NCBI GenBank assembly: GCA_964503885.1
Contig: CAZDCD010000002.1
Span: forward strand, 1 to 64,000
From: CAZDCD01 sp964503885
Lineage (GTDB): Bacteria > Bacteroidota > Bacteroidia > Bacteroidales > UBA10428
Length of the DNA stretch: 64,000 bases
Direction: 5' to 3'
The position numbers and the translations under genes were made by a program. This document shows, in pieces, positions 56,399 through 64,000 of the stretch. The notes under the pieces were generated by a model, which was not told the origin of the DNA, did no database searches, and worked only from the letters and a program-made list of their open reading frames with translations. Positions within the stretch are counted from its first letter, which is position 1; every line of letters starts with the position of its first letter.

Positions 56399-57264
56399 TG
56401 CCTATTAATTCTTTTATTTAAATAATAGAAAATAAATATAGCTATTATTATTATCAAGATTCCTACTGAAATAAATAAGATTGGAAATTTATTGTTGCTG
56501 ATTAAATTGGGCAAAAGATCTTTCTTAACCCAGTCAAAATCAGGATTCACATCCAAAGCTTTTTTATAATATTTTTTTGCGAGCTTAATATTTCCTTGAT
56601 CAGAAGCAATTTTCCCTAACCATGCGTAAGTTTCATCAAAACCCCAGTCAGGATAAACTTTATACTTAGGTTTATATATTGAATACAGTTCAATAGCTTT
56701 TGCAAAATTCTCTTTTGCAACTTCTATATCGCCTCCATAAATCTTAGGCTGAAAATAATTGAGAATACCTAGTGAGTAATATATTCGAGGATTTCCAGGA
56801 TCTAATTTTTTTGCATGTTCAAAACACTGATGAACCTCACTGTCAAGTTCTGCAGAATTAAATTGTTCAATGGCTGATTTTATCTTGATAATATTTGCTT
56901 TCATAATATAGCCTTCCGCGAATGAATCATTCACCGATATGCAGTTATTAATATGTAAGAAAGCCTCCCCAAATGATTCATTGGCATTCTTTACATTTTG
57001 TTCATTAAAATAATAAAGGCCTGACTTATAGTATCCAAATGCAATGTAATAATTTATTAACCAAACTTTTTGATTATAGATCAACAATTGTTCAAATTTT
57101 TCAATCGATTCTTTGATTAAATCTTCATTAAAATTATTAATTGATTGATTTAATTGATCTCTTGAGGTAATGATCAATGAATCAATACTTACACTTGAAT
57201 ATGTTACATCTATTTTTACTACTAATAAGCTTAGGATTATTAAAGGACTAATTATTCTTTTCAT
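56395..57264 (-). CDS. Exported TPR protein, C-terminally membrane-anchored (copy b)
   Basis: This 289-residue protein is a close paralogue of the one at 53978-54841: a signal peptide, TPRs with YFQPKIYGGDIEVAKENFAKAIE and VYPDWGFDETYAWLGKIA, and a C-terminal membrane helix followed by KRINRQ. It is inserted in the radical SAM array between copies 2 and 1 and overlaps copy 1 by four bases. The conserved pair of a TPR protein and a radical SAM enzyme suggests they are needed together. They face different compartments unless the TPR signal is not cleaved. Confidence 0.8.
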   Translation of the reverse strand: MKRIISPLIILSLLVVKIDVTYSSVSIDSLIITSRDQLNQSINNFNEDLIKESIEKFEQLLIYNQKVWLINYYIAFGYYKSGLYYFNEQNVKNANESFGEAFLHINNCISVNDSFAEGYIMKANIIKIKSAIEQFNSAELDSEVHQCFEHAKKLDPGNPRIYYSLGILNYFQPKIYGGDIEVAKENFAKAIELYSIYKPKYKVYPDWGFDETYAWLGKIASDQGNIKLAKKYYKKALDVNPDFDWVKKDLLPNLISNNKFPILFISVGILIIIIAIFIFYYLNKRINRQ

Positions 57265-57294
57265 TGTGTTTGGTTAATTAACATCAAAATTTAA

Positions 57295-58533
57295 TTATTG
57301 AGAGCTCTGAATTATATACTTCTTAAATTGATCACGCGTTGTTTTTTTCATTAAATTCTGATGTCCGGTTTTGAGTTGCTCAGGTGTCATTTTCGTTGGT
57401 TTAAAAACAACATGAAAATAATCATAGTGATCCCAATTTTTATCAATAATTCTATTCTGGCTGTTATACATTTCAAATAATCTGGTACCCGGGTGAGGGG
57501 TAAATATATTGACAGCCGGATATTCAATTTTATTAATTTCCATGAACTTAGTAATGTTTTCAAATACAGACTCATCATCATTTTCCAGTCCAACCATAAA
57601 TGAAGCATAGATACCAATTCCCTTATCGTGGATTTTTTTAATATTATCATTGAATTTGGCTATACTATTTACTTGATTTTTATTAAGGAAAGTCATATTT
57701 TGAAAATCAATGGTCTCAAAACCAATATATAAGAATCTGCATCCGCTGCTTGCTGCTAATTCCAGTAATTCAGGCGATTCGGCAATCTTTATGCTGCATT
57801 GTGCACTCCATTCAAGTTTCATTGATCTTAATCTTAATAACAGTTCTTTTGCATATTTCGGGTTGCCGATAATATTATCATCATGAAAAAAAACATATTT
57901 ACACTTTAGTTCTAATAGTTCCGTAATTACATCATCTATATTCCTGGTCCTGAATTTTCTTCCAAACATCTGTGTTACACAACAATAAATGCAGCCATGA
58001 GGACAACCCCGTGTCATCATCATTGCATGGAGATTTCCCCTGGGTAACCGGTAAGCGATTCCATCGCATAAATCAATCCTTGGATGAGGTAACTTAATTA
58101 TATCAACTAGTTGAGTTTGCTCGTAAACAGGCTTTAACAAATTTAATTCAAAATCTCTTAATAGTATCGGCCATATTTCTTCTCCTTCACCAATAACAAT
58201 TGAATCTGCATGATTTTTAGCTTCTTCAGGGTTAAAAGATACATGGATGCCACCCAAAACTACCGGAATGCCTTTACTTCTATAAATATCGGCAATTTCA
58301 TACATCCGATTTGCCACCAGTGACATTCCTGTAATCCCAACCAGATCTGCTTCTTTATAATCCCGGATGCGCCCATTTGTCTCATCAATTATTTCAACGT
58401 CAATATGTGATGGAGTGACAGCCGCAATATACGGAAGACCTAAAAAAGGAGTTTGCATCCTGAATTTATTATAAAGAATCAGAGCCTGATTCTCGACTTC
58501 ATTTAATCCGGGGAAAATTAATAAGACTTTCAT
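57295..58533 (-). CDS. Cobalamin-binding radical SAM enzyme, array copy 2
   Basis: This is a 412-residue paralogue of copy 1 with the same domain order: RGCPHGCIYCC holds C177, C181 and C184, and the next residue is again Cys. Residues 12-29 (ENQALILYNKFRMQTP) differ most from the other copies. The B12 domain EIIDETNGRIRDYKEADL is almost unchanged. It ends 30 bases before the TPR gene of copy b. The spacer upstream contains a decayed gene-6 remnant. Confidence 0.9.
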   Translation of the reverse strand: MKVLLIFPGLNEVENQALILYNKFRMQTPFLGLPYIAAVTPSHIDVEIIDETNGRIRDYKEADLVGITGMSLVANRMYEIADIYRSKGIPVVLGGIHVSFNPEEAKNHADSIVIGEGEEIWPILLRDFELNLLKPVYEQTQLVDIIKLPHPRIDLCDGIAYRLPRGNLHAMMMTRGCPHGCIYCCVTQMFGRKFRTRNIDDVITELLELKCKYVFFHDDNIIGNPKYAKELLLRLRSMKLEWSAQCSIKIAESPELLELAASSGCRFLYIGFETIDFQNMTFLNKNQVNSIAKFNDNIKKIHDKGIGIYASFMVGLENDDESVFENITKFMEINKIEYPAVNIFTPHPGTRLFEMYNSQNRIIDKNWDHYDYFHVVFKPTKMTPEQLKTGHQNLMKKTTRDQFKKYIIQSSQ

Positions 58534-58664
58534 TATACTATTATGTATTAAGTTTTTTAAACATTTTCGTATATTCTTTTCTTTTAGTTCAAATAAAACC
58601 TAAGTTTTAAATTATGTATAATCCTTTTAAGTGTATTTAAATAATTAATATTCATAAGATTATA
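58534..58664 (-). pseudogene. Remnant of the 3' end of the sixth array gene
   Basis: Bases from 58537 on (TACTATTATGTATTAAG) align with those from 62754 on (TACTATTATATATTAAG) and continue collinearly (TTTTAAACATTTTCGTATATTC with CTTTAATCATTTTTCTATATCC), with TTTTAAATTATGTATAATCC matching further in. On the minus strand the C-terminal codons read as YTKMFKKLN, like YRKMIKELN in gene 6. So this is a decayed 3' tail of a gene-6-like copy. Confidence 0.75.
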
Positions 58665-59903
58665 TTAACGAGAACGTTGAATTAAATACTGTCTGTACTG
58701 AGCACGCTTTATTTTGTTTGTTAAGTTTTTGAATCCGGTTTCAAGTTGTTCAGGAGTCATTTTCGAAGGTTTAAAGACAACATGAAATACATCATAATGA
58801 TCCCAATTTGTATCAATAATTCTATGTTGACTATTATATATTTCAAATAATCTGGTTCCAGGGAAGGGAGTAAAAATATTGACAGCAAGATATTCAATTT
58901 TATTAATCTCACAGAACTTATCGATGTTTTCAAATACAGACTCATCATCATTTTCCAGTCCAACCATAAATGAAGCATAGATACCTATTCCCTTATCGTG
59001 GATTTTTTTAATATTATCGTTGAATTTCTCAATACTATTAACGCCGTTTTTATTAATAAAAGTCATATTTTTTAAATCAACTGTCTCAAAGCCAATATAT
59101 AAAGAATTACATCCGCTACTTGCAGCCAGATCGAGCAATTCAGGATATTCGGCAATTTTTATGCTGCATTGCGAACTCCAATCAATTTTCAATGGTTTTA
59201 TCCTTAGAAATAGCTCTTTCGCATATTTCGGGTTACCGATAATATTATCATCATGAAAGAAAACATCTTTATTCTTCAAATTTGTTATTTCCGCAATTAC
59301 ATCATCTATATACCTCGTCCTGAATTTTCTTCCAAACATCTGCGTTATACAACAAAAAATACAATCATGAGGACAACCTCTTGTAATCATCATTGCATTA
59401 AGATTTCCTTTGGGTGACCGGTAAGCAACCCCATCGCATAAATCAACCCTTGGATGAGGCAGTTTATTTATATTAATTAATTGAGTTTGTCGGTAAACAG
59501 GTTTTAACGAATTTGATTCAAAATCCTTTAACAGTATCGGCCATAGTTCTTCCCCCTCACCAATAACAATTGAATCCGCATGATTTTTTGCTTCCTCGGG
59601 ATTAAAAGATACATGAATACCGCCTAAAACTACCGGAATCCCTTTGCTTCTATAAATGTCGGCTATTTCATACATTCGATTAGCTTTCAGGGTTATTCCC
59701 GTAATCCCTACAAGATCTGCTTCTTTATAATCCCGGATGCGCCCATTTGTCTCATCAATTATTTCAACATCAATATGCGAAGGGGTAACTGCTGCAATAT
59801 ACGGAAGACCTAAAAAAGGATTTAACGTTTTGAATCTCGTATACATAATCAGTGCCTGATGTTCGGCTTCATTTAATCCGGGGAAAATCAATAATACTTT
59901 CAT
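58665..59903 (-). CDS. Cobalamin-binding radical SAM enzyme, array copy 3
   Basis: This is a 412-residue paralogue with RGCPHDCIFCC (C177, C181, C184, C185) and the same B12 domain. Variable parts include residues 17-29 (ALIMYTRFKTLNP) and the segment after the SAM cluster (ITNLKNKDVFFHDDN). It shares AQCS/SQCSIKIAE (Cys246) with copies 1, 2, 4 and 5 but not with gene 6. It lies between two gene-6 remnants, in tandem with the rest. Confidence 0.9.
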   Translation of the reverse strand: MKVLLIFPGLNEAEHQALIMYTRFKTLNPFLGLPYIAAVTPSHIDVEIIDETNGRIRDYKEADLVGITGITLKANRMYEIADIYRSKGIPVVLGGIHVSFNPEEAKNHADSIVIGEGEELWPILLKDFESNSLKPVYRQTQLININKLPHPRVDLCDGVAYRSPKGNLNAMMITRGCPHDCIFCCITQMFGRKFRTRYIDDVIAEITNLKNKDVFFHDDNIIGNPKYAKELFLRIKPLKIDWSSQCSIKIAEYPELLDLAASSGCNSLYIGFETVDLKNMTFINKNGVNSIEKFNDNIKKIHDKGIGIYASFMVGLENDDESVFENIDKFCEINKIEYLAVNIFTPFPGTRLFEIYNSQHRIIDTNWDHYDVFHVVFKPSKMTPEQLETGFKNLTNKIKRAQYRQYLIQRSR

Positions 59904-60088
59904 CGTACTATTTCAGAGTGAGATTGTTTTAATTATTTTTCAATACAAAGCATTATCCGCTTTATATTACTTCATCGTATTATTTAATTCAATTTTTAAA
60001 TTGTCATAGGCATAAATTTCAACCTCAGTTTTAAATTGTATTTATTCTTCTTTCTTGTATTCCTGCAATAAGTATTTTAAACATTTTA
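59904..60088 (-). pseudogene. Longer remnant of the 3' end of the sixth array gene
   Basis: This 185-base spacer aligns collinearly with about 160 bases of gene 6, from GTACTATT at 59905 to the segment CAACCTCAGTTTTAAATTGT, which matches CAACCTCGTTTAAATTAT in gene 6 (near 62875). The frame is destroyed. Confidence 0.75.
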
Positions 60089-61327
60089 TTAATGAGAGCT
60101 CTGAATCATAAACTTTCTGTATTGATCACGCGTTGTTTTTTTCATTAAATTTTGAAATCCGGTATTGAGTTGTTCAGGTGTCATTTTCGAAGGCTTAAAA
60201 ACAACATGAAATAGATCATAGTGATCCCAATTTGTATCAAAAACCCTATTTTGACTGTTATACATTTCAAATAATCTGGTACCTGGGTGAGGGGTAAAAA
60301 TATTAACCGCCGGAAATTCAATTTTATTAAAATCGCAGAACTTATCAATGTTTTCAAATACTGACTCATCATCATTTTCCAATCCAACCATAAACGAAGC
60401 CTGTATAGCAATTCCTTTATCATGGATTTTTTTAATATTATCATTAAACCTTGCTATGCTATTTACCCCTTTTTTGTTAATGAAAGACATATTTTCAGCA
60501 TCAATAGTCTCAAAGCCAATATATAAGGAAATACATCCACTACTTGCTGCTAAATCGAGTAATTCAGGAGATTCAGCAATCTTTATGCTGCATTGTGCAC
60601 TCCATTTAAGTTTTATTGGTTTTATCTTTATAAATAAGTCTTTTGCATATTTCGGATTCCCGATAATATTATCATCATTTAGGAATACATATTTATACTT
60701 TAATTTTGAAATTTCCGAAATTACGTCATCTATCATCCTTGTCCGGAATTTTCTTCCAAACATCTGTGTTATACAACAATAAATACAATTATGGGGACAA
60801 CCCCTTGTAATCAACATTGTATTAAGATTTCCCCGGGGTAACCTGTACGCAATTCCATCGCATAAATCCACCCTTGGATGAGGTAATTTAACGATATCAA
60901 CTAATTGAGATTGTTGGTAAACAGGCTTTAATGAATTTGATTCAAAATCTCTTAGCATTATTGGCCATAATTCTTCTCCCTCACCGATGACAATTGAATC
61001 CGCATGTTTTTTTGCTTCTTCGGGGTTAAAAGATACATGAATACCGCCTAAAACCACCGGAATGCCTTTACTTCTATAAATATCGGCTATTTCATATATT
61101 CGATTTGCATGTAAGGTCATTCCTGTGATCCCGACAAGATCTGCTTCTTTATATTCCTGTATACGTCCATTTGTCTCATCAATTATTTCAACGTCAATAT
61201 GCGCCGGAGTGACAGCTGCAATGTACGGAAGACCTAAAAAAGGAGTTAGTAATCTGAATCTAGAAATACTAATAAGTGTCTTATGTTCGACTTCATTTAA
61301 TCCAGGGTAAATTAATAATACTTTCAT
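60089..61327 (-). CDS. Cobalamin-binding radical SAM enzyme, array copy 4
   Basis: This is a 412-residue paralogue with RGCPHNCIYCC and the shared B12 domain. Variable segments are residues 16-29 (KTLISISRFRLLTP), ISKLKYKYVFLNDDN, and AENMSFINKKGVNSI. The C-terminus is FMIQSSH. Flanked on both sides by gene-6 remnants. Confidence 0.9.
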   Translation of the reverse strand: MKVLLIYPGLNEVEHKTLISISRFRLLTPFLGLPYIAAVTPAHIDVEIIDETNGRIQEYKEADLVGITGMTLHANRIYEIADIYRSKGIPVVLGGIHVSFNPEEAKKHADSIVIGEGEELWPIMLRDFESNSLKPVYQQSQLVDIVKLPHPRVDLCDGIAYRLPRGNLNTMLITRGCPHNCIYCCITQMFGRKFRTRMIDDVISEISKLKYKYVFLNDDNIIGNPKYAKDLFIKIKPIKLKWSAQCSIKIAESPELLDLAASSGCISLYIGFETIDAENMSFINKKGVNSIARFNDNIKKIHDKGIAIQASFMVGLENDDESVFENIDKFCDFNKIEFPAVNIFTPHPGTRLFEMYNSQNRVFDTNWDHYDLFHVVFKPSKMTPEQLNTGFQNLMKKTTRDQYRKFMIQSSH

Positions 61328-61513
61328 GATAATATTATAGGGTAAGATTTCTAATCATTTATAAATATCCATACCAACATAAACTTTTTATCATTTCATC
61401 ATCTTTTTCATGGTCTATTTAATACACCAGTTCTCAGGTTCAGATAGAAATTCAGTTTAAAATTATATATTAATAAATTTCGTTGTTCTCTAATAATTAA
61501 TATTTATATTATA
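61328..61513 (-). pseudogene. Remnant of the 3' end of the sixth array gene
   Basis: This 186-base spacer aligns with the end of gene 6: TCTAATCATTTATAAATATCCATACC against TTTAATCATTTTTCTATATCCATACC, then CTTTTTATCATTTCATCAT against CTTTTTATTAATTCGTCAT, and AGTTTAAAATTATATATTAAT further in. It is the best-preserved of the three relics, so it is probably the youngest. Confidence 0.8.
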
Positions 61514-62752
61514 TTAATGAGAACTACGAATCATGATTCTTCTGTATTGATCACGCATTGTTTTGTTCATAAAGTTTTTAAATCCGGTATCAAGTTGCTC
61601 AGGTGTCATTTTCGAAGGTTTAAAAACAACATGAAAAAAATCATAGCGATCCCAATTTGTATCAATAATCCTATTTTGATTGTTATACATTTCAAATAAT
61701 CTGGTGCCAGGGTAAGGGGTAAAAATATTAACTGCGGGGTATTCGATTTTATTAATTTCCATGAACTTATTAATATTTTCAAATACTGACTCATCATCAT
61801 TTTCCAATCCAACCATAAACGAAGCATAGATACCTATTCCCCTGTCGTGGATCTTTTTAATATTATCGCTGAATTTCTCAATACTATTAACGGGATTTTT
61901 ATTAATGAAAGTCATATTATTAAAATCGATTGTCTCAAAGCCAATATATAAAGAACTACATCCACTTCTCGCCGCTAAATCCAATAATTCAGGATACTCA
62001 GCAATTTTTATGCTGCATTGTGAACTCCAATCGAGTTTCATGGGCATTAACCTAAAAAATAGGTCTTTTGCATATTTCGGGTTCCCGATAAGATTATCAT
62101 CGTGGAAGAAAACATATTTATACTTTAAATTTGATATCTCCTTAATCACATCATCAATATTCCTTGTCCGGAATTTTCTTCCAAACATTTGTGTTATACA
62201 ACAATATATACAATCATGAGGACACCCCCTTGTAATCATCATAGCATTAAGATTTCCTTTGGGTAACCTGTAAGCAATTCCATCACATAAATCAACCCTC
62301 GGATAAGGCAGCTTATTTATATCAATTAATTGAGTTTGTCGGTAAACGGGCTTTAATGAATTTGATTCAAAATCTTTTAGTAGTATCGGCCATAGTTCTT
62401 CTCCCTCACCAATGACTATTGAATCCGCATGATTTCTTGCCTCTTCAGGGTTAAACGAAACATGGATGCCACCTAAAACTACCGGAATTCCTTTGCTTCT
62501 ATAATTATCAGCGATTTCATACATCCTATTTGCATGTAAGGTCATTCCCGTAATCCCTACAATATCTGCATCTTTATAATCATGCATACGTCCATTTGCC
62601 TCATCAATAATTTCAACATCAATATGCGAAGGGGTAACAGCTGCAATATACGGAAGGCCTAAAAAAGGACTTTGTACTCTAAATCGCCTGAAAATTATCA
62701 ATGCCTGATGTTCGACTTCATTTAATCCGGGGTAAATTAATAATACTTTCAT
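61514..62752 (-). CDS. Cobalamin-binding radical SAM enzyme, array copy 5
   Basis: This is a 412-residue paralogue with RGCPHDCIYCC (C177, C181, C184, C185) and the B12 domain EIIDEANGRMHDYKDADIVGITGM. It starts 6 bases after the sixth gene stop, the tightest spacing in the array, so it is probably the ancestral neighbour. Variable segments are residues 17-29 (ALIIFRRFRVQSP) and ISNLKYKYVFFHDDN. Confidence 0.9.
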   Translation of the reverse strand: MKVLLIYPGLNEVEHQALIIFRRFRVQSPFLGLPYIAAVTPSHIDVEIIDEANGRMHDYKDADIVGITGMTLHANRMYEIADNYRSKGIPVVLGGIHVSFNPEEARNHADSIVIGEGEELWPILLKDFESNSLKPVYRQTQLIDINKLPYPRVDLCDGIAYRLPKGNLNAMMITRGCPHDCIYCCITQMFGRKFRTRNIDDVIKEISNLKYKYVFFHDDNLIGNPKYAKDLFFRLMPMKLDWSSQCSIKIAEYPELLDLAARSGCSSLYIGFETIDFNNMTFINKNPVNSIEKFSDNIKKIHDRGIGIYASFMVGLENDDESVFENINKFMEINKIEYPAVNIFTPYPGTRLFEMYNNQNRIIDTNWDRYDFFHVVFKPSKMTPEQLDTGFKNFMNKTMRDQYRRIMIRSSH

Positions 62753-62758
62753 GTACTA

Positions 62759-63994
62759 TTATATATTAAGCTCTTTAATCATTTTTCTATATCCATACCT
62801 GTATACACTTTTTATTAATTCGTCATATTTTTCCTGTAATTTTTCTATACTCATATTCTTGGGTTCAAATACAACCTCGTTTAAATTATATTTATTCCAA
62901 TCTTTCTCAACAATCCTGTTTTGCTCAGATAAAACAGTATAAAGCTGAGTTCCCGGAAATGGTGTCAGAACGGCAGGTTGAGCGAGCTCAATTTTGTTTT
63001 TAATTACAAAATCGAATATCTCATCAAATACTTTTTCAGTATCATTATCGAATCCCACAATAAAGGTTAAGATCATCTTGATACCTAGATCCTGAAATTT
63101 CTTAATCCTTTCAGAGCTTTTAAACGAATTTGTTACGGTTTTATCGATGAAGGGATTATTGGCAGTATTCAGGCTCTCAACTCCAATGATTAGAGTTTTA
63201 CATCCACTATCATATACCAATTGTAAGAGGTCATCATCATCAGCAATCTTTAAACTTGCATGTGCACCCCATGAAATATTGAGTGGCTTGAGTGCATTTA
63301 ACAATTCAACAGCATAGTTTTTAAAGTTAAAAAAATTATCATCATAAAAAAGAACAAAATTATTATCAAACATTAATATCTCTTCAATTGTCTTTTCAAT
63401 AGGTCTTTTCCGGATTTTATCCCCAAACATACTTCTCACCGTGCAAAAACTACAATTATATGGACATCCTCGTGTTGTCATTATGACATTACGAGAACCA
63501 CGCGGATAATTGAATACATTCTCATTACATAAATCAAGACGCGGAGGGGGAAGGTTTTCAATTGAAGGCGGAATAGTATTTTTATAAATCTTCTGTAATT
63601 TATTATTTTCGAAATCTTTTAACAATTTCGGCCAAATTTCTTCAGCCTCACCAATTACTACAGAATCGGCATGATTCATAGCTTCTTCAGCATTAAAAGT
63701 AACATGGATTCCTCCTAATACTACAGGAATTCCTTTACTTTTATAAGTATCAGCGATTTCATACATACGTTTAGCTTGCGCAGTCTTGGCTGTGATTCCG
63801 ACAAGATCGACATCTTTATATTCAGATATTTTACCCCCTTCTTCATCAATGATTTCGATTTCTACCCCTTCAGGAGATAAGGCTGCAAGATATGGCAGAC
63901 CCAGAACAGGATAATGCAGTCGCATCCTGCTAATTTCTTTTAGTCTCGATTGTGTCTTTTCATCTATGCCCGGGTTAATTAACAATATTTTCAT
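62759..63994 (-). CDS. Cobalamin-binding radical SAM enzyme, divergent sixth member
   Basis: This 411-residue enzyme has the same two-domain layout: B12 domain (GLPYLAALSPEGVEIEIID, VVLGGIHVTF) and radical SAM CxxxCxxC at C177, C181, C184 (RGCPYNCSFC). It differs from copies 1-5 at many places and lacks their extra Cys185 (Thr here) and Cys246. I chose the ATG at 63994 because MKILLINPG aligns with MKVLLIFPG; the frame also allows a start two codons earlier at the window edge. It is the upstream end of the array as far as the window shows, and decayed copies of its 3' end lie between the others. Confidence 0.88.
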   Translation of the reverse strand: MKILLINPGIDEKTQSRLKEISRMRLHYPVLGLPYLAALSPEGVEIEIIDEEGGKISEYKDVDLVGITAKTAQAKRMYEIADTYKSKGIPVVLGGIHVTFNAEEAMNHADSVVIGEAEEIWPKLLKDFENNKLQKIYKNTIPPSIENLPPPRLDLCNENVFNYPRGSRNVIMTTRGCPYNCSFCTVRSMFGDKIRKRPIEKTIEEILMFDNNFVLFYDDNFFNFKNYAVELLNALKPLNISWGAHASLKIADDDDLLQLVYDSGCKTLIIGVESLNTANNPFIDKTVTNSFKSSERIKKFQDLGIKMILTFIVGFDNDTEKVFDEIFDFVIKNKIELAQPAVLTPFPGTQLYTVLSEQNRIVEKDWNKYNLNEVVFEPKNMSIEKLQEKYDELIKSVYRYGYRKMIKELNI

Positions 63995-64000
63995 GATCAT

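Noticed and set aside
58534..61513. Further precursor peptides in the radical SAM spacers
   Set aside because: Spacers translate to decayed remnants of the sixth gene; no Cys- or Thr-rich short ORF with a start was found.
55160..62752. Tandem repeats as a CRISPR array or a collapsed assembly duplicate
   Set aside because: Repeats are 1.2-kb coding genes with clear divergence between copies and different spacers, so neither a CRISPR array nor a simple assembly error.
1..64000. tRNA or rRNA genes and integrase or transposase genes
   Set aside because: I looked for conserved tRNA and rRNA motifs and for DDE or tyrosine-recombinase motifs by eye and found none; a covariance-model search would be needed to exclude them.

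Overview
The window looks like a chromosomal contig of a Bacteroidota (Bacteroidales-like) bacterium. The evidence is type IX secretion C-terminal domains, a PorQ homologue, an ECF sigma/FecR/TonB-receptor/DUF4249 unit, a short primary sigma factor of the Bacteroidota kind, a stand-alone LytTR two-component pair, and several upstream matches to the TAnnTTTG -7 box. A 100-N scaffold gap and several decayed genes at the left end suggest a draft or metagenomic assembly.

Layout. 0-2.7 kb is a decayed margin: a broken beta-helix lipoprotein gene (interrupted by the gap), an intact small DUF2934-type gene, and a dead ECF sigma gene. 2.9-20.4 kb is housekeeping: dCMP deaminase, S41 protease, RluA-type pseudouridine synthase, a type IX secreted protein, a PASTA protein, flavodiiron protein, PriA, PfkA, IspH, Cmk, PorQ, a lipid kinase, an EamA transporter and RpoD. 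20.5-30.1 kb holds a lipoprotein, a TonB-receptor-like protein followed by a TPR protein, a LytS/LytTR pair, a DUF559 protein, a metallo-hydrolase, an aldo/keto reductase and a PagL-like hydrolase. 30.1-39.7 kb is cell-surface biology: a MuiA-like protein with a CarboxypepD_reg insert, a secreted beta-helix protein, and the sigma/FecR/receptor/DUF4249 unit.

Base composition then drops (27 of 60 G+C in a hand-counted line at 5101, 16 of 60 at 61501). The AT-rich right third looks like an acquired island. On the minus strand from 52.1 down to about 46.6 kb is a thiazole/oxazole-modified peptide (TOMM, streptolysin-S-like) locus: a 35-residue Cys-rich precursor too short for ordinary gene calling (51991-52098), a hairpin just after it, an E1-like partner protein, a YcaO cyclodehydratase ending in PHPCP, a SagB-type dehydrogenase, an ABC exporter pair, and a very small M50-type membrane protease that could be the leader peptidase. 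DUF418 and O-antigen-ligase/TPR membrane proteins follow.

Upstream on the same strand are three exported TPR proteins of one family and six cobalamin-binding radical SAM enzymes. Five are close paralogues of exactly 412 residues and the sixth is divergent. Three of the spacers between the copies are decayed remnants of the 3' end of the sixth gene, which shows that the array grew by tandem duplication. The combination of a TOMM locus with an expanding cobalamin radical-SAM array and its TPR partners is the most unusual system here. That the two halves act together is inferred from proximity and shared strand only.
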